From positions 1,612,961-1,676,960 of the forward strand of contig NZ_CSTE01000002.1 in assembly GCF_001368915.1 (NCBI RefSeq): DNA of 64,000 nt, read 5' to 3'. Origin of the DNA: Haloferax massiliensis. Its GTDB lineage: Archaea > Halobacteriota > Halobacteria > Halobacteriales > Haloferacaceae. A program made the translations under genes and the position numbers. Positions 49,460 through 59,199 of the stretch are shown here, piece after piece (position 1 is the first letter of the stretch; every line of letters starts with the position of its first letter). The notes beneath the pieces were generated by a model, which saw nothing but the letters and a program-made list of their open reading frames with translations, was not told the origin of the DNA and did no database searches.

Positions 49460-52336
49460 CTATTCGAGGTGGACCGCGGGGCGGAACGGAATCGCCTTCG
49501 AGGCGCGGTCGGCGGGGTCGACTATGTCGGGGTCGCCCTCGGCGAACACCTCGACCTCGGCGTCGAACTCGCGGGCGAGGAAGTCGGCGGCGCGCTCGTA
49601 GGTGTCGGCCTCGTCCAGTTCGAGTTGGGCGCGGAGCGTCGACTCGTCGCGGCCGCGGGTCTGGTCGACGAGGTCCTGCACGAGGTCGTTGACGTCGTTG
49701 CCCCTCTCGCGGAGGTCGGGGTCCTGCATGACCTGCCCCATGATTGCGCCGACGTTATCGCCGTTGTCGACGACCGTCTCGAACACGTCGCGCTTCCAGT
49801 CGGCGGCGACGTAGACGCGGATGGTGTCCGGGTCGGAGTCGGTCACGTCGATGATGTCGCGCACGTCCTCGGTCAGGCGCTCGACCTGCCGCTCTTCGAG
49901 TTCGACCGACTCGTCCTCGAAGGCCTCGTCCGGTTCGGGCCACGGCGCGTCCTCGGCGGGCGTGCCGGTCAACTGCTCGTGCAGTTCGTTCGTCATGAAC
50001 GGGATGAACGGGGCGAGCAGGCGCAGGCGGGTTTCGAGGACCGTCCGGAGCGTCCACTTCGCCGCGGGGCGGTCGAGGTCGGTCCGGCGGCGGTACCACC
50101 GCAGCGACTCCTCGAAGTTGTAGAACGCCGCCTGACTTGCCGACCGCGTCTCGGACTCGTCCATCGCGGTCGTCACGTCGCGGACGGTGTCCTGCAGTTT
50201 CGACAGGAGCCAGCGGTCGACCGTCTCCAGTTCGGGCCGTTCGTCCGGACCGGGGTCGGCGATAATCTCCCGGGCGCGGTTCCAGAAGCGTTCCAGTTGG
50301 TCGTGGACCGAGCCGACGAGGTCGTCGCGCCAGTCGTAGTCCTGCCACGGTTCCGCGGAGTTGAGCAGGAAGAAGCGGACGGTGTCCGCGCCGTACTCGC
50401 CGATGGCCTCGCCGGGGAGGACGACGTGTCCCTTCGAGGACGACATCTTCTGGCCTTCCAGCAGGCCCATGCCCATGATGACGATGCCCTGGGGCCACTG
50501 CGGCTCGTCGAACAGTTCGCCGTGGTGGAACTGGTAGAACGTCAGGTGGTTCGTGATGAGGTCGTTGCCGGAGAACCGGTAGTCGACGGGGTACCAGTAG
50601 TCCCACTCCTCGCGCAGTTCGAGCGCCTTCTCCGGGGCGTCGTCGACCGCGTCGGCCCCGTAGAACAGCGCGTCGAAGAACTCCTGCGTGAGTTCCTCGG
50701 TCGGAATCTCCTGCAGGCGGTGGGCGATGGTGTAGTACGCCATGTAGATGGTCGAGTCCGAGAGGGGCTCGATGACGAACTGGTCGTCCCACGGCAGGCG
50801 GGTGCCGAGGCCGTAGTTGCGGATACACGGCCACCCGTTGAGCCAGTCGATGGTGTGGTGGTACTCGTCGCGGGTGTTCTCGGGGATGGCGTCCAGCCCG
50901 TCGGCCACGTCGTGAGCGAGCCCCTTCCAGTCCTCGTCGTCGTACGAGAGGAACCAGGTGTCCTGTTCGGCGACGACGACGTCGCCGCCGCAGCGGCAGA
51001 CGACCTCCTCGGAGAACTCCTGCATCACGTCGAACTGGCCGGCCTCGACGCCGTCGGCCTTGTAGTCGTCGCGGACCTCCTCGACGAGGCCGCCGGCGTA
51101 GTCGCCGTAGAACTCCTTGAGCCGACCCGCGTGGAACTCCTTGTTGTAGAGGTCCTTCGTCGCCTTTTCGAGCGCGGGGTCGTCGGAGGACTCGATGCCG
51201 CGGTTCTCGACGGCCGACTTCGCGGGAATCTCGCCGTACGCGTCGTCCTCGGAGTCGATGTCGAGAATCGGAATCGGCTCGATGGCGGCCACGTCGGCGG
51301 GGTCGATGCCGAACGATTCGAGGTAGTCGGCGTCGGCCTTGGCCTCCTGCAGCGCCACGTAGTCGTCGGGGCTGTGGGCCGGGACTGACATGACGACGCC
51401 CGTCGCGTTGTCGGCGTCGACGAAGTCGGCGGGCAGGACGAGCACGTCGTCGCCGGTGACTGGGTTTTCGACCGTCTGGCCGACGAGTTCGGCACCCTCG
51501 ACGGTCTCCAGAATCTCCACGTCGCGGGCCTGATACTCCAGTTTGTCGGCCGCGTAGTCGGAGACGAACCACGTCTCGCCGTCGACGTCGGCGACGACGT
51601 AGGTCGCCTCGGGGTCGATATAGGCGTTGGTCACGCCGCGGACCGTCTCGGGGCGCAGGGTCGCCATCGGGACGACCACGTCGCCGCCGTCTCGCTCCCA
51701 GCCGAAGCGGACCAGCGTGTACTCCTGGAACTCCGCGTTCTCGCCTTCCAGCAGGTCGTGGGTCGTGACCGGCTGTTCCTCGTTCGTACAGAACTTGACG
51801 GGGTGGAGGCCCTTCTCCAGTCGGCCGCGCTCGCGGAGCGTCCGGTACTGCCACTCGATGAACTTCGAGTAGCGCTCGTTGTTCGTGGTGAACTCGCGCC
51901 GCCAGTCCACCGACAGGCCGAGCGACTGCATCCCCTTCTTGTAGTGCTCCTCGATGAAGTACCGCGCCCAGCCCATGGGCGATTCGAGGTCCGAGAGCGT
52001 GTCCTCGGGGACGTTGTAGGTGTCCGTCAGCACCGAGAGCTGTTTCTCCTCGCGGTTTTTCAGGCGCTCGACCGCGCCGATGATGGGCGTTCCGGTGACG
52101 TGCCACGCGATGGGAAACAGGACGTTGTCGCCCTGCTGTCGTCGGTAGCGGGCGTACACGTCGGGAACGGTGTACGTCCGCGCGTGCCCGATGTGCATCC
52201 CGCCGCTGGGGTACGGATAGGGCACCGTCACGAACGTCGCGTCGTCGGCGTCCGCGTCCGGGTCGGCCTCGTATCGGCCGGACTCGGACCAGCGCTCCCG
52301 CCAACGCGCTTCGAGTTCCTGCGGGTCGTAGTCCAT
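49460..52336 (-). CDS. leuS: Leucine--tRNA ligase
   Basis: A 958-aa class I synthetase that charges tRNA-Leu. HIGH motif: YPSGGMHIGHART (about residues 42-54); KMSKS motif: KMSSSKG; an editing (CP1) domain lies between them (about 220-500) and an anticodon-binding domain at the C-terminus. The internal Met (MDYDPQELEARWRERW) is taken as start because the family begins there and the upstream extension is not conserved in kind. It is transcribed towards the small membrane protein gene. Confidence 0.96.
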   Translation of the reverse strand: MDYDPQELEARWRERWSESGRYEADPDADADDATFVTVPYPYPSGGMHIGHARTYTVPDVYARYRRQQGDNVLFPIAWHVTGTPIIGAVERLKNREEKQLSVLTDTYNVPEDTLSDLESPMGWARYFIEEHYKKGMQSLGLSVDWRREFTTNNERYSKFIEWQYRTLRERGRLEKGLHPVKFCTNEEQPVTTHDLLEGENAEFQEYTLVRFGWERDGGDVVVPMATLRPETVRGVTNAYIDPEATYVVADVDGETWFVSDYAADKLEYQARDVEILETVEGAELVGQTVENPVTGDDVLVLPADFVDADNATGVVMSVPAHSPDDYVALQEAKADADYLESFGIDPADVAAIEPIPILDIDSEDDAYGEIPAKSAVENRGIESSDDPALEKATKDLYNKEFHAGRLKEFYGDYAGGLVEEVRDDYKADGVEAGQFDVMQEFSEEVVCRCGGDVVVAEQDTWFLSYDDEDWKGLAHDVADGLDAIPENTRDEYHHTIDWLNGWPCIRNYGLGTRLPWDDQFVIEPLSDSTIYMAYYTIAHRLQEIPTEELTQEFFDALFYGADAVDDAPEKALELREEWDYWYPVDYRFSGNDLITNHLTFYQFHHGELFDEPQWPQGIVIMGMGLLEGQKMSSSKGHVVLPGEAIGEYGADTVRFFLLNSAEPWQDYDWRDDLVGSVHDQLERFWNRAREIIADPGPDERPELETVDRWLLSKLQDTVRDVTTAMDESETRSASQAAFYNFEESLRWYRRRTDLDRPAAKWTLRTVLETRLRLLAPFIPFMTNELHEQLTGTPAEDAPWPEPDEAFEDESVELEERQVERLTEDVRDIIDVTDSDPDTIRVYVAADWKRDVFETVVDNGDNVGAIMGQVMQDPDLRERGNDVNDLVQDLVDQTRGRDESTLRAQLELDEADTYERAADFLAREFDAEVEVFAEGDPDIVDPADRASKAIPFRPAVHLE

Positions 52337-52547
52337 ATCCGTGGTAGTGGTACCCCGGCCTAAAATAACTCCTATACTCGACTTGCGTGGCTGTCTGATT
52401 ACGGCAGATATTGCCACTCGGTCGCGCGGGACAGACGGGGAAGCCGGGACGAAAAGCGGAGATTGAGAACCGAGCGGGGTAGCGTGCCCACCACCGGGAG
52501 ACCAACGCGGGCGGCGAGTCAGAGACGCCCGCGAGCGCCGAAGCGAC

Positions 52548-52991
52548 TCAGTCGATGTCGATGCGGCGGGAGTCGTCGGGTTCGACGTCGCGCTTGGGGA
52601 GGGTGACCGTCAGGACGCCGTTGTGGTAGCTGGCGGACGCGCCGTCCTCGTCGACCGACTCGGGGAGACGAATCGTGCGGCGGGCGGACTCGTGGCGACG
52701 CTCCCGGCGGAGATACTCGCCCTCGGCGCGTTCCTCGTCGAGTTCGCGCGTCGCGTCGACCGTCAGCGTGCGGTTGGCGACCGACAGGGAGATGTCCTCC
52801 TTCTCGTAGCCCGGGAGGTCGACGGTGACGACGATTTCGCCGTCGTGGTCGGTGACGTCGATAGCCATCTCGTGGCGGACCTGCGCCATCATGCCCGAGC
52901 GGTCGAACTGTCGTCCCATGTCGTCGAACTGGCGGGACATTCGCTCGAACAGTTCCTCGAAGTCGTCGAAGGGGTTGGTACGTCGCATCAT
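52548..52991 (-). CDS. Hsp20/alpha-crystallin small heat-shock protein (tandem copy 1)
   Basis: A 147-aa holdase. The N-terminal NPFDDFEELFERMSRQFDDMG repeats a Met/Gln/Phe-rich amphipathic pattern. The alpha-crystallin domain is at about residues 45-140, with VTVDLPGYEKEDISLSVANR and the signature ASYHNGVLTVTLPKRD. Two adjacent Met codons could serve as start; the first (MMRRTNP) is used. It is paralogous to the next gene upstream, 116 nt away, and shares the C-terminal DSxxIDI end. Confidence 0.92.
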   Translation of the reverse strand: MMRRTNPFDDFEELFERMSRQFDDMGRQFDRSGMMAQVRHEMAIDVTDHDGEIVVTVDLPGYEKEDISLSVANRTLTVDATRELDEERAEGEYLRRERRHESARRTIRLPESVDEDGASASYHNGVLTVTLPKRDVEPDDSRRIDID

Positions 52992-53107
52992 GTGTGTTTT
53001 CACCGAGGCATATGGACGCCGTCTGAGGAGATAATCGTTGCCGGAACGTGGATAGCAGTTCGCACGGCTCGGGGGCCCGAGCGCCGGTATTCAAAAGATG
53101 AGCCGCG

Positions 53108-53518
53108 TCACTCGATGTCGATTTCGGTCGAGTCGTCGCCCGCGGGTTCGGCCTTCGGGAGCGTCACGGTCAGGACGCCGTTTTTGTACGACGCCGTCAC
53201 CTCGTCGCGGACGACCTCGGCGGGGAGCGTAATCGTCCGCGAGACCGAGCGCTGACTCCGCTCGCGGCGGACGTACTGCTCGTCGTCGACCTCGCTCGAC
53301 TCCTCACGGTCGGCCGCGATGGTGAGCCGCCGCCCGCTGACGCTCACGTCGAGGTCGTCCTTCTCGAAGCCGGGGAGGTCGGCGACGACCTCGATGGCCT
53401 CGTCGTCGTCGACGACGTCGAGGGAGATGTCTTGGAACCGACCGATACCGGACTCCTCGAACGACCGGCCCATCCGGTCGAACAGGTCTTCTATCTCGTC
53501 GAATGGATTTCGCTGCAT
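53108..53518 (-). CDS. Hsp20/alpha-crystallin small heat-shock protein (tandem copy 2)
   Basis: A 136-aa holdase with N-terminus MQRNPFDEIEDLFDRMGRSF, alpha-crystallin domain at about 30-125 (VADLPGFEKDDLDVSVSGRR) and signature ASYKNGVLTVTLPKAEP. It lies upstream of the other Hsp20 gene on the same strand. Charge in the linker (EESSEVDDEQYVRRERS) is typical of haloarchaea. Each copy seems to have its own upstream region, so they may respond to different stresses. Confidence 0.93.
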   Translation of the reverse strand: MQRNPFDEIEDLFDRMGRSFEESGIGRFQDISLDVVDDDEAIEVVADLPGFEKDDLDVSVSGRRLTIAADREESSEVDDEQYVRRERSQRSVSRTITLPAEVVRDEVTASYKNGVLTVTLPKAEPAGDDSTEIDIE

Positions 53519-53623
53519 ACGCGCTTAGCTACGTCGCCGACGACAAAGAAAGATGTGCTCAGACTCACACGTTGAGAGCGACCGGGCGGGGCGCGTTTGG
53601 GGGGCGTCGCGGCCGACTCGGCG

Positions 53624-54430
53624 TCAGTACAGGACGTGTCGCGTGTCGTACGACCCGAGGACGCGGACCCAACCGTTGCTGGCGATTCCCTCGACTTCTT
53701 CGAGCGCCCCTTGCATCCGCTCTTCGTAGAGGCCGGCGTCGGCGTCGATGTGGAACAGGTAGTCGCCGAGGCGGTTGCCGCTCGGGCGCGACTCGATGCG
53801 CGAGAGGTTGATGTCGCGTTCGGCGAACGCTTCGAGCAGTTCCAACAGGAGGCCGGGGTAGTTCGCGTTCGGGTAGACGACGAGCGAGCTCTTGCCGCCG
53901 GCGTCCGAGCGCGCGGACTCGGGGCCGATGACGAGGAACCGGGTGGCGTTCGACGACTGGTCTTGGATGTCCTCGGCGATGATTTCGAGGTCGTCACCCG
54001 CGTTATCCGGGTGGCCGATGCCCGCGACCGTCGGGTCGGCGCGGGCGCGCTCGACGCCGCGGGCCGTGCTGGCGACGGCTTCGAGTTTCGCGTCGGGGTA
54101 GTTCTCGTCGAGGTACGACCGACACTGCGCGAGCGCCTGGGAGTGGCTGGCGACGACGTCGAAGTTCGCGCTCTGGGCCAACAGCGCGTGGCGGATGGGC
54201 GTGACGATTTCTTGAACGACGCTCACCTCCGAGTTCGCCACGGCGTCGAGGCTCTCGGTGACGCTCCCTTCGATGCTGTTTTCGATGGGGACGACGCCGC
54301 GCTCGAACGACCCGTCGGCGACCGCTTGGACGATAGAGGTGACCGATTCTCGGAAGGCGACGTCGTCGGCGACCGCGCGGGCGGCGCGATGGGAGTACGT
54401 GCCCGCCGGACCGAGCGTGACTGCCTGCAT
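53624..54430 (-). CDS. pheA: Prephenate dehydratase
   Basis: A 268-aa enzyme that converts prephenate to phenylpyruvate for phenylalanine. Catalytic-domain motifs: LGPAGTYSHRAA at the N-terminus, PIENSIEGSVTESLD, and the essential SNATRFLVIG. A C-terminal ACT domain (about residues 190-265) with NLSRIESRPS gives feedback inhibition by phenylalanine. No chorismate mutase domain is fused. The ATG of MQAVTLGPAGTYS is the only start in keeping with the family. Confidence 0.95.
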   Translation of the reverse strand: MQAVTLGPAGTYSHRAARAVADDVAFRESVTSIVQAVADGSFERGVVPIENSIEGSVTESLDAVANSEVSVVQEIVTPIRHALLAQSANFDVVASHSQALAQCRSYLDENYPDAKLEAVASTARGVERARADPTVAGIGHPDNAGDDLEIIAEDIQDQSSNATRFLVIGPESARSDAGGKSSLVVYPNANYPGLLLELLEAFAERDINLSRIESRPSGNRLGDYLFHIDADAGLYEERMQGALEEVEGIASNGWVRVLGSYDTRHVLY

Positions 54431-54484
54431 GGACGCCCCTTCACGAAGCGGCGACAAAAGACCGTCGGGGAAGGCAGATTCGGC

Positions 54485-55144
54485 CTATCGCTCCGCGCAG
54501 AACTCGACGAAGTTGCGGAGGATGGTCAGCCCGGTCTCGCCGGACTTCTCGGGGTGGAACTGCGTGCCGAAGACGGTGCCCGCCTCGTTGGCGACGACCG
54601 CGGGGAACTCCACGCCGTAGTCGGTCGACGCGACGACCGCGTGCTCGTCGTCGGGGTCGGCGTAGTACGAGTGGACGAAGTAGGCGTACTCGCCGTCGAC
54701 GCCCTCGACGAGCGGGTGGTCGCGCCGGACGTTGAGTTCGTTCCAGCCCATGTGCGGGACCTTCTGTCCCTCGTCGAACCGGACGTTGCGGCCGGGGATG
54801 AAGTCGAGTCCCTCCACCTCGCCCTCGCCGGCGTGGTCGGCCTCCTCCGAGGAGGTGAGCAGCATCTGCATTCCGAGGCAGATACCGAAGACGGGCGTCC
54901 CGTCGGCGGCGGCCTCGGCGAGCGGTTCGCGGAACGGACCGGCGTTCTCCATCCCCTCGGAGAACGCGCCGACGCCCGGGAGGACGATGCCGTCGGCGTC
55001 GTCGAAGTCGGCGGGGTCGTCGGAGATGACGACGTTCGCCCCCGCGCGTTCGAGTCCGCGCATGGCGCTCCGGAGGTTTCCGAGCCCGTAGTCGACCATC
55101 ACCACGTCGGCGAGGGTCTCCTCGGGCGGCTGTGTCGTGCTCAT
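54485..55144 (-). CDS. hisH: Imidazole glycerol phosphate synthase glutaminase subunit HisH
   Basis: A 219-aa glutaminase that supplies ammonia to HisF in histidine synthesis. VMVDYGLGNLRSAMRGLERAG opens the fold; catalytic Cys is in FGICLGMQMLL; the His/Glu pair is in GTQFHPEKSG; PHMGWNEL is typical of HisH. Codons before MSTTQPPEE show no conservation. HisE, another histidine gene, is at the far end of the window. It precedes pheA on the same strand with 54 nt between them. Confidence 0.95.
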   Translation of the reverse strand: MSTTQPPEETLADVVMVDYGLGNLRSAMRGLERAGANVVISDDPADFDDADGIVLPGVGAFSEGMENAGPFREPLAEAAADGTPVFGICLGMQMLLTSSEEADHAGEGEVEGLDFIPGRNVRFDEGQKVPHMGWNELNVRRDHPLVEGVDGEYAYFVHSYYADPDDEHAVVASTDYGVEFPAVVANEAGTVFGTQFHPEKSGETGLTILRNFVEFCAER

Positions 55145-55410
55145 ATCGAATGGTCCGCAGAGGGGAGCAAAGTGACTTTCCCTCGGGGTGAGTTCTCCGC
55201 GAGAGCCGTCGGAGACCGGCCGCACAATTCTGCTGCGCGCTCCCGACCCGTCCCGTGAGGGGAGGTCCGAAGTCCGGACGCGAAGACTTCACGGGCGCTC
55301 GCTGGGGCGATAGAGCCCGCAACCGGGGAAAACCCGTTTCTATTCAATACAAATATAGAGAAAAAATAGCAAATCTTAACAACAAGTGTCGGAATCATAA
55401 AACGAGTTCA

Positions 55411-56451
55411 ATGGCGAGTAGACGAGAATTCATCAGAACGGCAGGAGTCACTGGCGTCGCGGGGTTGACGGCGCTCAGTGGATGTACGGGTGGCGACGAC
55501 GGCTCGGAAGCGACGACGACAACGGCGGAGTCGGGGGAGCCCTCGGAGACCGAGGCGACGACGACGTCGACCGAGTCATCGCCGGAGTCCATCATGTTCG
55601 CGCTGACGCCCGCGGAGTCGGACGTGGACGTGGAGGCGCAGTATCAGCCGCTTTTCAACTACATCGAGTCCGAAGTCGGTGTCACGGTCGAATCCACCGT
55701 GGCGGCCGACTACGCGGCGGTGCTGCAGGCGCTCGACAGCGGACAGGCGGACATCGCCGACGCCGCGCCCGCAATCGCCATTCAGGGCGGCAACGAGGGC
55801 ATCACCGAGGTCATCGGAATCCGCATCGCCTACGGGGCCTCGCGGTACTTCTCTCTCATCACGACGACGCCCGACAGCGGCATCGAAGAGCTGACCGACC
55901 TCGAAGGCGAGACGGTCGCGTTCGCCGACCGCCTCTCGACGAGCGGGTCGCTGTTCCCGCTGTACATGCTGAGCAAAGCCGGACTCGACACGGGCGGCGC
56001 CCCCGACGGCAACCCCGCGGACTTCGAGGCGCAGTTCTCCGACCACTCCACGGCCCGCGAGACGCTCGTCAACCGCGACGACGTCGTCGCCGCCGGCACG
56101 GGCGCGTTCTCGACGGCACCGCACGTCCCGGAAGACCAGTTCCCGGAGCAGTTCCTCGAAATGTCCGCCGAAAACGACGGCGACCTCGGGACGGAGTCGC
56201 CCGAACTGCAACTGCTTTCGTGTTCCGACCCCATCCCGCGCGCGCCGATTCTCGGCCGCACCGACATGGACCAGGGGCTGTACGACGACATCGAGGAGGC
56301 GCTGCTCAACGTGACCGAGGAGGACCTCATCAACGAGGACCTCAGCGACGACCAACAGCTCTGGTTTACCGGGGTCGACCAGGGGTCCGTCGACGACTAC
56401 GCGCCCGTTCAGGAAGTCCTCGACGAACTCGGCGTCACGCTCGGTCAGTAA
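55411..56451 (+). CDS. phnD: Phosphonate/phosphite-type ABC importer, substrate-binding lipoprotein
   Basis: A 346-aa PhnD-like binding protein. It carries a Tat lipoprotein signal (SRREFIRTAGVTGVAGLTALSGC, longer than quoted in full) with lipobox Cys, a Thr/Glu/Ser linker to about residue 62, and then the two-lobed domain (QYQPLFNYIESEVGVTVES, GQADIADAAPAIAI, GETVAFADRLSTSGS). Ligands of the family are phosphonates, phosphite or phosphate. An AT-rich stretch (about 55340-55405) forms the promoter region. It is the first gene of a phnDCE transcription unit. Confidence 0.93.
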   Translation: MASRREFIRTAGVTGVAGLTALSGCTGGDDGSEATTTTAESGEPSETEATTTSTESSPESIMFALTPAESDVDVEAQYQPLFNYIESEVGVTVESTVAADYAAVLQALDSGQADIADAAPAIAIQGGNEGITEVIGIRIAYGASRYFSLITTTPDSGIEELTDLEGETVAFADRLSTSGSLFPLYMLSKAGLDTGGAPDGNPADFEAQFSDHSTARETLVNRDDVVAAGTGAFSTAPHVPEDQFPEQFLEMSAENDGDLGTESPELQLLSCSDPIPRAPILGRTDMDQGLYDDIEEALLNVTEEDLINEDLSDDQQLWFTGVDQGSVDDYAPVQEVLDELGVTLGQ

Positions 56452-56546
56452 GAGCGAACTCCCCGGTTTTGTTCCCGTGCCGTGCGGTCGATACCCGACG
56501 AACGGTTTCGACCGCACGCGAACCACGCGACGCGACAGACACGATA

Positions 56547-57350
56547 ATGAGTACGATCGAAGTAACGAACCTCAGCAAATCCTACGGAGATGTCACGGCC
56601 CTCGACGACGTCTCGTTCACTATCCCGGACGGCGAGTTCGTCGTCGTCCTCGGGCAATCGGGGGCGGGGAAGTCGACCCTCCTCCGCTGTCTCAACGGGA
56701 TCACTCGCCCGACGAGCGGGTCGATCACCATCGACGACGCGAACGTGATGGGACCTCGAAACGACGTGGCAATGATATTTCAGCAACACTACATACTCGG
56801 ACAGATGAGCGCGTACAGCAACGCGCTCACCGGGGCACTCGGCCGGACTTCGTTTCTCGGCAGCCTGCTCGGCCTGTACGACGGCGACGACAAGAAGGAG
56901 GCGCTCCGCGCGCTCGAAACCGTCGGGCTGCTCGACGAGGCCAACCAGCGCGCCGGGAAGATGAGCGGCGGCCAGCAACAGCGCGTCGGCATCGCCCGCG
57001 CGCTGGTCCAGAACCCGAACCTACTGCTCGCCGACGAGCCCGTCGCGAGCCTCGACCCCGCGAGCGCGGAGACGGTGATGCGATACATCCGCGACGCGGC
57101 CGACGAGCGCGACTTGACGACCATCGCGAGCCTCCACCAAGTCAACATCGCCCGCGAGTTCGGCGAGCGGTTCCTCGGGATGAAAGACGGACAGATCGTC
57201 TTCGACGGCTACCGCGAGGACTTCAACGTCGACGTCATCGACCGCATCTACGGCGACATCGAGACGGAGGCCATCCGCGAAGAACGGGCCGACGGCCCGC
57301 CCGAGAACAACGCGGCCGCCACGAGCGGAGCGAGGTCACATGAGTACTGA
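56547..57350 (+). CDS. phnC: Phosphonate-type ABC importer, ATPase subunit
   Basis: A 267-aa ATPase. Walker A GQSGAGKST (about residues 35-43), signature MSGGQQQRVGIARAL, Walker B LLADEPVASLDP, and H-loop IASLHQVNIA. The family hallmark is the SL...LGL insertion (SFLGSLLGLY). It powers import through PhnE. Start ATG at MSTIEVTNLSKSYG. It overlaps phnE by 11 nt. No C-P lyase or phosphonatase gene is seen in the window. Confidence 0.94.
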   Translation: MSTIEVTNLSKSYGDVTALDDVSFTIPDGEFVVVLGQSGAGKSTLLRCLNGITRPTSGSITIDDANVMGPRNDVAMIFQQHYILGQMSAYSNALTGALGRTSFLGSLLGLYDGDDKKEALRALETVGLLDEANQRAGKMSGGQQQRVGIARALVQNPNLLLADEPVASLDPASAETVMRYIRDAADERDLTTIASLHQVNIAREFGERFLGMKDGQIVFDGYREDFNVDVIDRIYGDIETEAIREERADGPPENNAAATSGARSHEY

Positions 57351-58305
57351 TACCGACCGAATCGAGGACGCGCTGCGGAACATCCAGATCGCAAAGCGAG
57401 TCAGACTGCTGTTTTCGGTCGTCGTCCTCGTCCTCTTCGCGTGGTTCTTCACGAACGCGCTGAGCGAGGTGGGCTTTTCCGTCGGCGAAATCGTCGAGTA
57501 CTGGCCGGAGTTCACCGACGCGCTGGGCGACTTCTTCCCGCCGGGGACGCTGTTCGGCGTCGTCCCCTTCGTCGACGTCAGCCAGTACTGGGCGTTCATC
57601 CAAGAGCGGAACCTCCTCCTCCAGTTCCAAGACGGCAACCCCGTTCTCGGCGCGGTGTTCGTCACGTTCGCGATGGGGTTCGCCGGGACCGTCCTCGGCA
57701 TCCCCGGCGCGCTCATCCTCGGCGTCCTCGGCTCCGAGCGCGTGACGCCCTACCCGTTCAACTTCATCTTCCGCGGGACGATGAGCGTCATCCGCGCCAT
57801 CCCGGCGCTGGTGTGGGCGCTCATCTACATCCCCCTCGGCGGCGTCTCGCCGTTCACGGCGACGCTCGCCATCGGGACCGACACGATGGGGAACCTCGGT
57901 CGCCTGTTCACGGACGCCCTCGAAGAAGTCGAGGACGGACCGATAGAGGCCATCGAGTCGACCGGCGCGAACAGCCCCCAGAAGGTCGTCTTCGGGATGC
58001 TCTCGCAGGTCTTTACGCCCTTCATCGCGTGGACGATGTACATCCTCGAAATCAACGTCCGCATCGGCGTCACGATGGGGCTCATCGGCGGCGGCGGGCT
58101 CGGTCAGGTGCTCCAGACCCAACGCGGACTGTTCAGGTACACGAACATGATGGCGACGATTCTCGTCATCTTCATGCTCGTCGTCTCCGTCGAGTTCGTG
58201 AGCCAGCGGGTCCGGTCGTACATCCGCGGCAACGAGGAGGGGACGAGCCTCCTCAAACTCGTCGTCGAGTTCCCCCAGCGGATGGCCCGCTCCATCTGGG
58301 AGTAA
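57340..58305 (+). CDS. phnE: Phosphonate-type ABC importer, permease
   Basis: A 321-aa permease with about six transmembrane helices. The EAA-like coupling motif is at EAIESTGANSPQKVVFGML, and FRGTMSVIRAIPALVWALIY is the characteristic PhnE stretch. It forms the channel with PhnC. The ATG is inside the 3' end of phnC (ATGAGTACTGA), so translation is coupled. The hydrophilic first 20 residues are normal for this subunit. Confidence 0.94.
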   Translation: MSTDTDRIEDALRNIQIAKRVRLLFSVVVLVLFAWFFTNALSEVGFSVGEIVEYWPEFTDALGDFFPPGTLFGVVPFVDVSQYWAFIQERNLLLQFQDGNPVLGAVFVTFAMGFAGTVLGIPGALILGVLGSERVTPYPFNFIFRGTMSVIRAIPALVWALIYIPLGGVSPFTATLAIGTDTMGNLGRLFTDALEEVEDGPIEAIESTGANSPQKVVFGMLSQVFTPFIAWTMYILEINVRIGVTMGLIGGGGLGQVLQTQRGLFRYTNMMATILVIFMLVVSVEFVSQRVRSYIRGNEEGTSLLKLVVEFPQRMARSIWE

Positions 58306-58377
58306 CGCGGCGACCCGGCTCGGCGGTTCGCCCGCGGTACGGTTTTTATCGCACCCCCGCGTCTCACAGCGTAGCCC

Positions 58378-59172
58378 ATGTCGTCGCCGCGTTCCACCTC
58401 GTCGCCGCCGTCCGCCGCCTCGGGGTCGCATCCCGTCTCCTCGCCGGTCGCCCTCGCCGCGCTCGTGGTCGCAAACCTCGTCCCGCTCGTCGGCGTCGTC
58501 TGGTTCGACTGGAGCCTGAAGGCGCTCCTCGTCGCCTACTGGCTCGAAAGCGGCGTCGTCGGCCTCCTGAACGTCCCCAAGATTCTCGCCGCCAGCGGCC
58601 GCGGCGGCGGCGGGGCGAGCATCAACGCCACCGTCAACGGCCGACGAGTGGACCTCTCGCCGCCTGAATCGCCCCGCGACGGCTTTCACCTCTACCCCTC
58701 GAACGTCCCCATCGCGGGGTTTTTCGCCATGCACTACGGGATTTTCTGGGTCGTCCACGGCGTGTTCGTCTGGTCGTTCGACGCCTTCGCGCCAGGGGCC
58801 GGCGCGGTCGGCGGCGTCAGCGGCGTCCCGCTGGGGGCGGTGCTCCTCGCCGCAAGCGCGACGCTCCTCAGCCACGGCGGGTCGTTCGCCGTCAACTTCG
58901 TCGGCCGCGAGGAGTACCGGAGCGTCTCGCCCGGCAAACAGATGTCCGAACCGTACCGCCGGGTCATCGTCCTCCATCTGACTATCATCCTCGGCGCGTT
59001 CCTCGTCGCCGCCTCGGGCGCGCCCGCCGCGGCGCTCGTCGTCATGGTCGTCGTCAAGACGGCGCTCGACGCGGGCGCACACCTCAGAGAGCACGCCCGC
59101 GCCGAAAAACGGGCCGACCGCGACGGTGGGTCGGCCGGCGAGCGAATCGAGGTCGGCGACGCGTCTGCCTGA
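58378..59172 (+). CDS. DUF6498 membrane protein
   Basis: A 264-aa protein with about six transmembrane helices. The segment KALLVAYWLESGVVGLLNVPKIL and the loop PIAGFFAMHYGIFWVVHGVFV are typical of DUF6498. The function is unknown. A Ser/Pro-rich N-terminus and a charged C-terminal tail lie at the ends. A ggtttttatcgc box (about 58341-58352) precedes the ATG by about 28 nt, so it has its own promoter apart from phnE. Confidence 0.83.
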   Translation: MSSPRSTSSPPSAASGSHPVSSPVALAALVVANLVPLVGVVWFDWSLKALLVAYWLESGVVGLLNVPKILAASGRGGGGASINATVNGRRVDLSPPESPRDGFHLYPSNVPIAGFFAMHYGIFWVVHGVFVWSFDAFAPGAGAVGGVSGVPLGAVLLAASATLLSHGGSFAVNFVGREEYRSVSPGKQMSEPYRRVIVLHLTIILGAFLVAASGAPAAALVVMVVVKTALDAGAHLREHARAEKRADRDGGSAGERIEVGDASA

Positions 59173-59199
59173 GGCCCGGAGAACGCTCTCCCGCCGCGC

